Origin: SXOA01 sp046153945
Lineage (GTDB): Bacteria > Planctomycetota > Planctomycetia > Pirellulales > Pirellulaceae
Assembly (NCBI GenBank): GCA_046153945.1
Contig: JBJXFF010000136.1
Coordinates: 29,957 to 93,956 of the forward strand
Direction of reading: 5' to 3'
DNA length: 64,000 bases
The notes under the pieces were generated by a model that was not told the DNA's origin, did no database searches, and saw only the letters and a program-made list of their open reading frames with translations. Positions 50,887 through 58,293 of this stretch are shown here, piece after piece. Positions within the stretch are counted from its first letter, which is position 1. Each line of letters starts with the position of its first letter. A program made the translations under genes and the position numbers.

Positions 50887-51486
50887 CTAAGACCGGGACT
50901 GAGGGTAGGCGGTATCTGGTGTGTTTACGATGGGCGGCTCGCGTTGGTTTCGCTGCCACTGCAAGAATTGCTCAGGAGGTTCAAAAATCAGGTTGGCCGG
51001 AACTTCGGTGTGAGGGTCGCCACAAAGTCCCTCGCCAACGAGTTCCAATTGACGATCCTTGCCGGGATGAATCGCCATCCGAAACTCGAGCCCCGGAACA
51101 GCTATTTCTTTGAGTCCTTTCTGCGGGATAGCAAATGTGTAGACGTAGTCCGTGCTATGGAGCACCAGAATGATTTCCGTCCCCAGCGGAAGATGGATCC
51201 CTTGAGCTGCCGCGACCACCTTGCCGGCCCGCTGATCCTGGGTCACGGGAGGATAGGTTGCGACCCAACTTTTGTTGCTTCCCGTAATCTCCAGCAGAAA
51301 CGGATTGGGAATGGCGGTTGCGGAAGTGCTTTCCGGAAGGGCTCGGTGGCAACCCCCTCCCACGGCGAGCAGGACGAATACACCGCCGACAATCCAGAGG
51401 AGCGTTAGGATGCGGCTCGACAAAGAGGCAAAGAACTTCACATGAAATCGCCTAGCAAGTCCGCCTGCCACGGGATGAAATGACAA
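50887..51486 (-). CDS. COX2-like cupredoxin protein lacking most CuA ligands
   Basis: A 199-residue anchored periplasmic protein: N-terminal hydrophobic segment, Cys46, then a cupredoxin with the COX2 features SWVATYPP, GTEIILVLHSTDYVYTF and AVPGLEFRMAIHPG. The CuA site of cytochrome oxidase subunit II needs two Cys, two His, Met and a Glu. Here the first His is Tyr116, the first Cys is Gly151, and Met is Val162, leaving only Cys155 and His159 (LCGDPHTEV). It therefore cannot form a normal CuA centre. It lies directly upstream of the SCO-CRTAC1 gene. Confidence 0.75.
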   Translation of the reverse strand: MSFHPVAGGLARRFHVKFFASLSSRILTLLWIVGGVFVLLAVGGGCHRALPESTSATAIPNPFLLEITGSNKSWVATYPPVTQDQRAGKVVAAAQGIHLPLGTEIILVLHSTDYVYTFAIPQKGLKEIAVPGLEFRMAIHPGKDRQLELVGEGLCGDPHTEVPANLIFEPPEQFLQWQRNQREPPIVNTPDTAYPQSRS

Positions 51487-51566
51487 CCCATGTTACCCTG
51501 GAATCGAAACGGCGTGTTATCAGAATCAATATTTATGTTTTCAGTCACTAGCAACGCGAATGGCAT

Positions 51567-52217
51567 TTAGCCATTGGGGACCGTCGCCACCCCGCCGCAG
51601 TGCGGACAGCGGCGCTGCTGGCCGGCGGAAGTAGACCATTCTTCGAGTACGTGCCCGCCGGGGCAATGGAATTGAACCCGCTTCGGGCCAGAGTTTGCCG
51701 GAGCGAATGCGGACGCCGGCAGGAAACTGGGAATGCCGGGGGCTGCGGCGGCTCCTGGCGCTGCGCCCGTTGCAGCCGGCGGAGAAGGTTGCTGCGGATA
51801 GGCGGAATCTTTCGCCGTGGGATTTTGCGGCGCAAAGGTGCTGTAAGGATTGGCGCTATTCAGCGGCGCTCCATAAACGGTCGCGCCTGGCGGCGGACCA
51901 TAGGGAGATGTCCCCGGTGCGGGCATGGGCGGCCGGTAGTTGGGATCTCGCTTCACGCTCATGGCCACCAAGTAGGTGGGACCCGCACCGCAGGCGACTC
52001 CCAAAGCATATCCCAGCGCGGCTGCCAGTCCGACCGCATCGCCGTCGTCAATGACCATCGCCGCCAGCACAAATCCAATAACGCCGCCAATGAGCCCGCC
52101 GCCAATCCACCCAATCCCCATCATAATCTGGTAGGGCAAGGGACTATGGCCCTTTTCCTGCACCATATCGCCGACGTGCTTGCAAATTAATATGACGAAC
52201 AGGAGATCGCAGCACAT
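51567..52217 (-). CDS. Membrane protein with C-terminal zinc ribbon
   Basis: A 216-residue protein. Two hydrophobic helices (GIGWIGGGLIGGVIGFVLAAM and GLAAALGYALGVACGAG) are followed by a Pro/Ala/Tyr-rich, Q-containing linker (about 95-175) and a terminal zinc ribbon, CPGGHVLEEW then CPHCGGVA, of which only the second pair is complete. No function is assigned. Start positions 52280, 52217 and 52166 are all possible; 52217 was taken. It is divergent from the OleA-like gene. Confidence 0.6.
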   Translation of the reverse strand: MCCDLLFVILICKHVGDMVQEKGHSPLPYQIMMGIGWIGGGLIGGVIGFVLAAMVIDDGDAVGLAAALGYALGVACGAGPTYLVAMSVKRDPNYRPPMPAPGTSPYGPPPGATVYGAPLNSANPYSTFAPQNPTAKDSAYPQQPSPPAATGAAPGAAAAPGIPSFLPASAFAPANSGPKRVQFHCPGGHVLEEWSTSAGQQRRCPHCGGVATVPNG

Positions 52218-52323
52218 GCTTGGATTCCGCGTGACGTTTCCGTTGATGGGCGGGAGGATAGCCAGCATTTTGTCGCACAATACGCCGGTTTACCACCCCG
52301 CATTCCCCCGATAGGCTGAAGGG

Positions 52324-53364
52324 ATGCGTTATCAGCAGGTCTGCATCGAATCGCTCGGCTATACGTTGCCGGAGGAAATCCTCTCCAGCGATGAAGTGGA
52401 GCGGCGTCTCGCTCCTCTCTACCAGCGCCTGCGGCTGCCGGAGGGGCGGCTGGAATTGATGAGCGGGATCAAGGAGCGGCGCATGTGGCCGAAGGGGACA
52501 CTGCCGAGCGAGATGAGCATTCAGAGCGGCCGAAGGGCGCTGGAGAAAACCAGCATCGACCGGCGGGAAATCGGGGCTCTGATCCACGGCTCCGTCTGCC
52601 GCGACTACCTGGAGCCAGCCACCGCCTGCGGCGTGCATCTTGAACTGGGACTGCGTCAGGATTGTGTCGTTTACGACGTCTCGAATGCCTGCCTGGGAAT
52701 GCTCAATGGCATGATTCAGGTGGCCAACATGATCGAACTGGGCCAGATTCGGGCCGGACTCGTCGTCGGCACCGAAGACAGCCGGCAGCTTGTCGAAAGC
52801 ACCATCGCCCAGCTCAATCGGGACGAAACACTCACCCGCGAATCGATCAAGCTGGCCGTCGCCTCGCTGACCATCGGCTCGGCAAGTGCCGCAGTGCTGC
52901 TCACGCATCGCGATTTGAGCACGACCGGCCATCGGCTAACGGCTGTTTCTGTTCGAGCCCACACGAACCATTATCAACTTTGCCAGGGCGGGCACGAGCC
53001 TTCCATCGGCGGCTCGCAGATTTTGATGCAGACCGACTCCGAGAAGCTGCTGGCGGAAGGGATTGCCACCGGCCAGGCGACGTTTGCGGAATTCCTGAGC
53101 GAGAGCGGCTGGCGGCAGGAAGACATCCATCGCACTATCTGCCATCAAGTCGGCAGCGCCCACCGCAAGCAGATGCTTCAGTCGCTGGAACTCAATCCGG
53201 AGAGAGATTTCTGCACCTATCCTTGGCTCGGTAATACTGGCTCCGTCGCCCTCCCTATCACATTGGCGATTGCCCAGGAACAACAGTTCCTAAAGCCGGC
53301 GGAGCGAGTTGCTCTGCTCGGCATCGGGAGCGGGATTAATTGCGTGATGGCGGGGGTGGAGTAG
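52324..53364 (+). CDS. 3-oxoacyl-ACP synthase III / OleA-like thiolase
   Basis: A 346-residue thiolase-fold condensing enzyme. The nucleophile is Cys123 in SNACLGMLNG; the histidine and asparagine are in CHQVGSAH and LGNTGSVALP. The segment SVCRDYLEPATA with Glu97 resembles OleA, the long-chain head-to-head condensing enzyme, more than FabH. OleA makes beta-keto acids from two acyl-CoAs, the first step of long-chain olefin synthesis. No OleB, OleC or OleD gene is beside it. The ATG at 52324 follows GAAGGG. Confidence 0.8.
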   Translation: MRYQQVCIESLGYTLPEEILSSDEVERRLAPLYQRLRLPEGRLELMSGIKERRMWPKGTLPSEMSIQSGRRALEKTSIDRREIGALIHGSVCRDYLEPATACGVHLELGLRQDCVVYDVSNACLGMLNGMIQVANMIELGQIRAGLVVGTEDSRQLVESTIAQLNRDETLTRESIKLAVASLTIGSASAAVLLTHRDLSTTGHRLTAVSVRAHTNHYQLCQGGHEPSIGGSQILMQTDSEKLLAEGIATGQATFAEFLSESGWRQEDIHRTICHQVGSAHRKQMLQSLELNPERDFCTYPWLGNTGSVALPITLAIAQEQQFLKPAERVALLGIGSGINCVMAGVE

Positions 53365-53429
53365 GGGAAGTAGTGAATGGTGAGTGAGTGTGGCTTGAAT
53401 TCGCAGAATGCTGGGGATAGGCTAAAAGA

Positions 53430-53621
53430 ATGACTGCCGCTGAAATTCGCCGCGAAATCAAGAAGGCCATTGACCAGTTGCCGCCGGAGCGACTCTCCTC
53501 GCTTGTCGATTACGTTCGGTTTCTCAGTCGGCCGTCGCTGGAGCAGCGTTTGGCAGCGGGTGAAAAGGCCATTGCGGAGGGTCGCGTAGTGAACTGGCGC
53601 AAGGTACGCAAGGATGTTTGA
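53430..53621 (+). CDS. Antitoxin of a type II pair
   Basis: A 63-residue helical protein (MTAAEIRREIKKAIDQLP... ) of the kind that precedes RelE/ParE toxins. It has an acidic-basic helix in the first half and a polar C-terminal part that would wrap the toxin. The last 8 bases overlap the toxin gene. No DNA-binding motif is certain. Confidence 0.7.
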   Translation: MTAAEIRREIKKAIDQLPPERLSSLVDYVRFLSRPSLEQRLAAGEKAIAEGRVVNWRKVRKDV

Positions 53622-53874
53622 GGTCGCTTTGACGCCGGAGGCGGAGGATTTTTTTGCCACCGCGCAGCGACCCCTGGAACGAAAGCTGAACCGTTGCTTC
53701 GAACAGCTTGAGCAGGAACCAAGACGACACAGTAATATTCGCCGACTTAAAGGCTCAATGGCTGGCTTGCTTCGTTACCGAGTTGGGGATTGGCGAGTCA
53801 TTTATCGCATCGACGACGACGCAAAAATGGTCTACGTGATTGACATTGCGCATCGCAGCGAAGTCTACGAATAA
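53614..53874 (+). CDS. RelE/ParE-family toxin
   Basis: An 86-residue protein with the family pattern: VALTPEAEDFF, helix, RRLKGSMAGLLRYRVGDWRVIYRID, and a final hydrophobic strand MVYVIDIAHRSEVY. This is the RelE/ParE fold, which cuts mRNA at the ribosome or poisons gyrase; the catalytic residues are not diagnostic by eye. The overlap with the antitoxin makes the pair clear. The toxin stop lies 9 bases before the ApbE start. Confidence 0.82.
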   Translation: MFEVALTPEAEDFFATAQRPLERKLNRCFEQLEQEPRRHSNIRRLKGSMAGLLRYRVGDWRVIYRIDDDAKMVYVIDIAHRSEVYE

Positions 53875-53884
53875 TTGGCGGCCC

Positions 53885-55045
53885 ATGTCCCGCGATTCTT
53901 CTCGCCGCGAGTTTCTTACCGGCCGCTCGGCTTTGCGGGCGCTGGCGGATGCGCACGAGAAACTGGCGGTGCCGCTGCCTGCGCCGGCCGGCGAAGCGCA
54001 GACCTGGCTGACGCAGATTTCGCGCGAGGCGATGGCCTGCGAATTTCAGATACTGCTCGATGCGAAGAAGTATCCAGCCGGTCCGGATGCGGCAGTGGAA
54101 GCGCTGGATTTGGTGGAATCGCTCGAAGCGCAGCTCACCGTCTATCGCGATACCAGTGAAGTCAGTCGGCTGAATCAGCGAGCCTTTGAGCAACCGGTCG
54201 TCGTTGAGGATCGTCTGTTTGAGTTATGCGCTCAGGCCCGCGAATTGTGGATAGAAACCGGCGGAGCGTTCGACATCACTTCCGGCGCTCTCACGAAAAT
54301 CTGGGGCTTCTACCGTCGGCAAGGACGGATGCCGAGTGAAGCGGAAGTCGCCGAGACTCTTGCCAAAGTCGGCAGTCAGCATTTGGAATTGGACGCGAGC
54401 GCCCAGAGCGTTCGCTTTCTGGTTTCCGGTTTGGAGATCAACCTCGGTGCCATCGGCAAAGGGTACACGCTTGATCGGTGCGCCGAACTTCTGGCCTCTC
54501 GCGGCATTGATGACTTCGTCATTCACGGCGGCAACAGCAGCGTGCTGGCGAAAGGAGTCAGGGGTCAGGGGACGGGGGACAGAGGACAGGAGACAGAGGT
54601 TGGAACTGTTACTGCCGAAAGTCTCAAATCTCAAATCTCAAATCTCGAATCTTCGCCTTCCCCCAGTCCCCTCCCCTGGTCCATCGGCCTTCGCCACCCG
54701 CTTCGCCCCGACCAGCGGCTGGCGGAGTTTGTGATGCAAGATCAGGCATTGGGAACATCCGGCTCCGGCAGCCAGTTCTTCCATCACCAAGGAAAACGCT
54801 ACGGCCACATCCTCGACCCCCGCACCGGCTGGCCGGCGGAGCAGGTGCTTTCCGCCACGGTCATTGCTCCCACCGCAGCCGAGGCGGATGCACTCTCCAC
54901 GGCGTTCTATGTGCTGGGAATCGAAGGAGCGACAACCTATTGCAAGGAGCATCCGAACATTTCGGCGCTGCTCGTCATTCAGAAGGGTGCCGACGTGGAC
55001 CTTTCTCCGGTGAATCTACCGGAAGAACAATGGCTACTGGTCTAG
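53885..55045 (+). CDS. apbE: FAD:protein FMN transferase (ApbE family)
   Basis: A 386-residue protein with a Tat-like N-terminus (SRREFLTGRSAL). It has the ApbE features MACEFQILL, TVYRDTSEVSRLN, FDITSGALTKIW, NLGAIGKGYTLDRC, the HGGNSSVLAK segment and YGHILDPRTGWP (metal and FAD site). It attaches FMN to Ser/Thr of periplasmic redox proteins such as Rnf/Nqr subunits. About 43 residues (223-265) between GNSSVLAK and IGLRHP come from two heptamer repeat tracts and are absent from a normal ApbE. Start at 53885; a longer frame from 53840 overlaps the toxin gene. Confidence 0.85.
   Translation: MSRDSSRREFLTGRSALRALADAHEKLAVPLPAPAGEAQTWLTQISREAMACEFQILLDAKKYPAGPDAAVEALDLVESLEAQLTVYRDTSEVSRLNQRAFEQPVVVEDRLFELCAQARELWIETGGAFDITSGALTKIWGFYRRQGRMPSEAEVAETLAKVGSQHLELDASAQSVRFLVSGLEINLGAIGKGYTLDRCAELLASRGIDDFVIHGGNSSVLAKGVRGQGTGDRGQETEVGTVTAESLKSQISNLESSPSPSPLPWSIGLRHPLRPDQRLAEFVMQDQALGTSGSGSQFFHHQGKRYGHILDPRTGWPAEQVLSATVIAPTAAEADALSTAFYVLGIEGATTYCKEHPNISALLVIQKGADVDLSPVNLPEEQWLLV
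54554..54655. repeat. Two 7-bp tandem repeat tracts inside the apbE gene
   Basis: GGAGTCA/GGGGTCA/GGGGACA units (54554-54600) and ATCTCAA/ATCTCGA units (54620-54655), both with 7-base period, one of each of the two families seen elsewhere. They are read in frame. Confidence 0.85.
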
Positions 55046-55058
55046 GCGGCCGCAGTCC

Positions 55059-56444
55059 TTAGAACAGTTCCTGTATCACGCCGCCATGATCAATGGCTGG
55101 AATCGGTCGACCCGCGTGATCGAGGAAGCTGGTATTTGGGTCGACGCCAAGCACGCGGTACAGCGTGTGATGGATGTCGCCCGGTCGCAGTGGATTGTCT
55201 TGTGGAGACTCACCCAGCCGATTGGTGCTGCCGATCAGGCGGCCACCTTTCACGCCGCCGCCGCCGAGCAGGCAGAACATCGAGTTCCCCCAGTGGTCGC
55301 GGCCCGGCGTTCCCTGACTCATCGGCGCTCCGCCGTTGCCGCCATCGTTCATCCTGGGCGTACGGCTGAATTCGCCGCAAAGGACGACACAGACTTTATC
55401 GTAGAGCCCCTTCTCGGCGAGGTCGGTGAACAAGCCGTAAACAAGTTGGTCGATTTGCGGCAGATACCGTTCCATGCCGGCCTTCAGGTCCCAGTGATGG
55501 TCCCAGCCGCCGAAGTGGCATGAGACAAACGTGCTGCCGGCTTCGACGAGGCGACGGGCGAGGAGCGTGCTTTGGCCCCAAGAGTTTCGGCCATAACGGT
55601 CGCGGATTTCCTTCGGCTCGGCAGAGATGTCGAAGGCCTTGCGGGCCTTTTCGCCGGTCACCATTTCGTAGGCCTGGCGCTCGAACTTACCCATCGCGTC
55701 AAGCTTGCCGCTGCGGTCGACTTCGCGGCGGAGCTTGTCGAAATGCGACAGCAGATTGCGACGGTCATCGAGCCGCTGCACAGTAAGAGCGTTGGCGAGG
55801 GCCAGATTGCTTACCTGAAATTTCTCGGCATTGGGATCTCCCTCGGTCTCGAAAGGATTATCCTGCGAACCCAAATAGTTGCCCCCAAAGTACCCGGGGC
55901 GGATGCCGATGCTCATCGCATAAGGAACGGCGACGTTGGCGGGCATTCCCTGCTGGCGAGGGCCAAGCACTTTCGTGGCGATGGAGCCAAAAAACGGATA
56001 CTTGCCCGCATTATTCACTCCGCTCACCCCCGCGCCGCGGCCGGTGAGCATCCAGTGGCCGCCGGTGAAGTGATCGCCGGTGTCGTGATGGAGCGAGCGG
56101 ACGACGGAGAACTTGTCCGCAATCTTGGCCTGAAGCGGGAACAACTCCGTGACTTCCATCCCCGGCACGTTCGACTTGATCGGCGTCCAAATGCCCCGGT
56201 ACTCAGCCGGTGCTTCCGGCTTCATGTCGTACATATCCATGTGCCCCGGCCCGCCGTCGAGCCAGAGGAGGATGACCGATGTATCTTTTTTGGGCTGCCC
56301 AGCCGCTGCCGAAGCTGCTTGAATTTTCAGGAGTTGGGGCAAGCCCACCGCTGCCATTCCCGCCACGCCAAGTTGCAAAAAGCTGCGGCGGGACTGTCCG
56401 TCGCAGTATTTGGGGCTTACTCGGCCTGCATCAACACGGAACAT
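55059..56444 (-). CDS. DUF1501 (sulfatase-like) exported protein
   Basis: A 461-residue DUF1501 protein with GQSRRSFLQLG Tat signal, WLDGGPGHMDMYDMKPEAP, DTGDHFTGGHWMLTG, VLCGEFSRTPRM and GRDHWGNSMF. It converges with apbE with 13 bases between the stop codons and has no PSD1 partner. The ATG at 56444 has AAAAGG about 7 bases before. Confidence 0.9.
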   Translation of the reverse strand: MFRVDAGRVSPKYCDGQSRRSFLQLGVAGMAAVGLPQLLKIQAASAAAGQPKKDTSVILLWLDGGPGHMDMYDMKPEAPAEYRGIWTPIKSNVPGMEVTELFPLQAKIADKFSVVRSLHHDTGDHFTGGHWMLTGRGAGVSGVNNAGKYPFFGSIATKVLGPRQQGMPANVAVPYAMSIGIRPGYFGGNYLGSQDNPFETEGDPNAEKFQVSNLALANALTVQRLDDRRNLLSHFDKLRREVDRSGKLDAMGKFERQAYEMVTGEKARKAFDISAEPKEIRDRYGRNSWGQSTLLARRLVEAGSTFVSCHFGGWDHHWDLKAGMERYLPQIDQLVYGLFTDLAEKGLYDKVCVVLCGEFSRTPRMNDGGNGGAPMSQGTPGRDHWGNSMFCLLGGGGVKGGRLIGSTNRLGESPQDNPLRPGDIHHTLYRVLGVDPNTSFLDHAGRPIPAIDHGGVIQELF

Positions 56445-56665
56445 GGCTGGACCTTTTTGGTGGGCCTGAGGCGGGAGCAGAAGGTTCTGACGGACGCATC
56501 TACATCTGCTTATCGGTATTCTAGCCGGAGTTAAGTGCCCTGGTCAACCGAAATGCCGGCGGTGCTAGCACCCCAATCGACAAAAGGGAGAGATTAACGG
56601 ACGTTTCGATTGACGGACCGCCTCCCTCTCGCCATAATCCGCCGCTTTTATCTTTGAGGACCAAG

Positions 56666-57733
56666 ATGCGCGCTCGCGGCCGAAGTTGGCGATGCTTTGT
56701 GGCAATGGCGGGGACGCTCTGCGCGATTCTCTGGGCCACTGTTGCATCCGCTCATAATTCCGGAAATCCGCTGCGGAAGATCCTCCTTGAGGAATCAACG
56801 CGTCTTGAACCTACCAGCATTGAAACAACTCAATCCAGACCGCGAGCAGCAGCCTCGACGCAGATTGCATCTTCCCCTCGTCGCTTTACGGATTACCAAG
56901 TTTGGGGAGATGAAGCACCGTCAAGCGTTCGTCCTGGCCTCAATCCTCTGCGGCAGGCGCAGTACAGCGAAGAGTTGCCGCAGCCCGCAGAACCAACTCC
57001 GCAGCAGGCGCTGCGGGCGAGTGGGTGGGATGGCGCGGGACCAAATGAGGCAGTGTACGAGACCGATGGCGAATCCATGGACCCCTGGCACAACGGCCTC
57101 TTCTCGCATGGCTGGTTCGTGCATACGGACCCCAACGACCCGCATCGGAGCATAGGCTGGGGTGAACCGCTGGTGGGGACAAGTTGGCGGAACCGCCCCT
57201 GGTATATCGGGGCGTTTATCGGCGGCATCTTTCCGAGTGATTTGGTCTCGGGACATGTCCGGCAAAACAATTCGGCTCTCGGCGGAATCCGCTTTGGGCA
57301 CGACTTCGATCACTACTGGGGAATCGAAGGCCGCTTTGCCTACTCGAACCCGCACCTGAGCATGCCCGACGGCACGCCGCTGGGTGTTTCGCGGAACTAT
57401 CTAGCTGACGTCGAGCTACTCTACTATCCCTGGGGAGATTCCTGCTGGCGGCCCTATCTGACCATCGGTCTCGGCCAGGCAACCTTTCGCTTCACCGACG
57501 ATCAGAATCGCAGCATCCACGAGTCGCTTCTCAGCATGCCCGTCGGCTGCGGGTTCAAGTACTTTCATTCTCCCCACACAACGATTCGCTTCGACCTGGT
57601 GGAGAACTTTGCCTTTGGGTCGGACATCCTTGATGACCAGGCGAGCCTCTCCCTCATGGCTGCCGTCGAGTTTCACTTCGGCGGCCGCCGGCCAAGCTAC
57701 TATCCGTGGCACGGCAACACCGTCGGTTGGTAA
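56666..57733 (+). CDS. Exported outer-membrane-type beta-barrel protein
   Basis: A 355-residue protein with a signal peptide (ending VASAHN), a 140-residue polar linker, then an OmpA-like barrel with aromatic alternating strands: WYIGAFIGGIFPS, YWGIEGRFAYSNPHL, LADVELLYYPWG, WRPYLTIGLGQATFRF, TIRFDLVENFAFGSD and LSLMAAVEFHFG. The final aromatic residue is typical of barrels. GAGGA stands 7 bases before the ATG at 56666. It precedes a Fur-family regulator by 79 bases, in the same direction. Confidence 0.7.
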   Translation: MRARGRSWRCFVAMAGTLCAILWATVASAHNSGNPLRKILLEESTRLEPTSIETTQSRPRAAASTQIASSPRRFTDYQVWGDEAPSSVRPGLNPLRQAQYSEELPQPAEPTPQQALRASGWDGAGPNEAVYETDGESMDPWHNGLFSHGWFVHTDPNDPHRSIGWGEPLVGTSWRNRPWYIGAFIGGIFPSDLVSGHVRQNNSALGGIRFGHDFDHYWGIEGRFAYSNPHLSMPDGTPLGVSRNYLADVELLYYPWGDSCWRPYLTIGLGQATFRFTDDQNRSIHESLLSMPVGCGFKYFHSPHTTIRFDLVENFAFGSDILDDQASLSLMAAVEFHFGGRRPSYYPWHGNTVGW

Positions 57734-57738
57734 GCGCA

Positions 57739-57787
57739 GTCCGCTCGCTTCTGAAGCGGACATGCCGGCACAGGAAGTGCGCCGGCT
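57739..57787. repeat. Two adjacent hairpins between the barrel and Fur genes
   Basis: GTCCGCT/AGCGGAC around 57739-57761, then GCCGGCAC-AGGAA-GTGC-GCCGGC to 57787. They are palindromes of the same kind as the other trinucleotide to pentanucleotide-loop repeats. Confidence 0.5.
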
Positions 57788-57812
57788 ACGGTTCTTCTGC
57801 TAAGATGGACGC

Positions 57813-58262
57813 ATGACCCGTTTGACTCGCCAGGAAATGCCGGTGAAAGATGCCCGGGCCGCTCTGCGCGCGGCTAAGCTGCGCAGCACTACTTCCCGGG
57901 TGGCCGTACTGCAGCATCTTTCCACTGCCGACAAGCCCCTCAGTCACTCGGAAGTGGCTGACGCACTGGTCCCCACGGGCTTTGATAAGTCCACGCTTTA
58001 CCGCTGCCTTGTGGAACTCGCCGATGCCGGTCTGCTATCCCGGCTGGACGCGGGGGATCATTCCTGGCGGTTTGAGCTACGACGCGGCGAAGGCCACGAC
58101 GGCGGCGAACATCCGCACTTCGTCTGCACCGATTGCGGCACCGTCACTTGCCTGCCGGATGTCGAAGTGAAGATCGCTCCCGCCAAGGGGACAAAAAACT
58201 CTTCCTTGGGAGACGTGACGGAGATATTTTTGAAGGGGAAGTGCCCGGAGTGTGCCAGCTAA
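57813..58262 (+). CDS. Fur-family transcriptional regulator
   Basis: A 149-residue metal-responsive repressor: winged-helix domain (SRVAVLQHLSTADKPLSHSEVADAL, then TLYRCLVELADAGLL), HFVCTDCGTVTCL with the first CxxC, and a final CPEC. The two CxxC pairs bind structural zinc as in Fur/Zur/PerR. Residues HSWRFELRRGEGHDGGEHPHF place histidines near the sensing site. Which metal is sensed cannot be decided. No Fur-box was identified near it. Confidence 0.85.
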   Translation: MTRLTRQEMPVKDARAALRAAKLRSTTSRVAVLQHLSTADKPLSHSEVADALVPTGFDKSTLYRCLVELADAGLLSRLDAGDHSWRFELRRGEGHDGGEHPHFVCTDCGTVTCLPDVEVKIAPAKGTKNSSLGDVTEIFLKGKCPECAS

Positions 58263-58293
58263 GTTGGCTTGAGGTGGCGAAGCCGAGTCGTGG

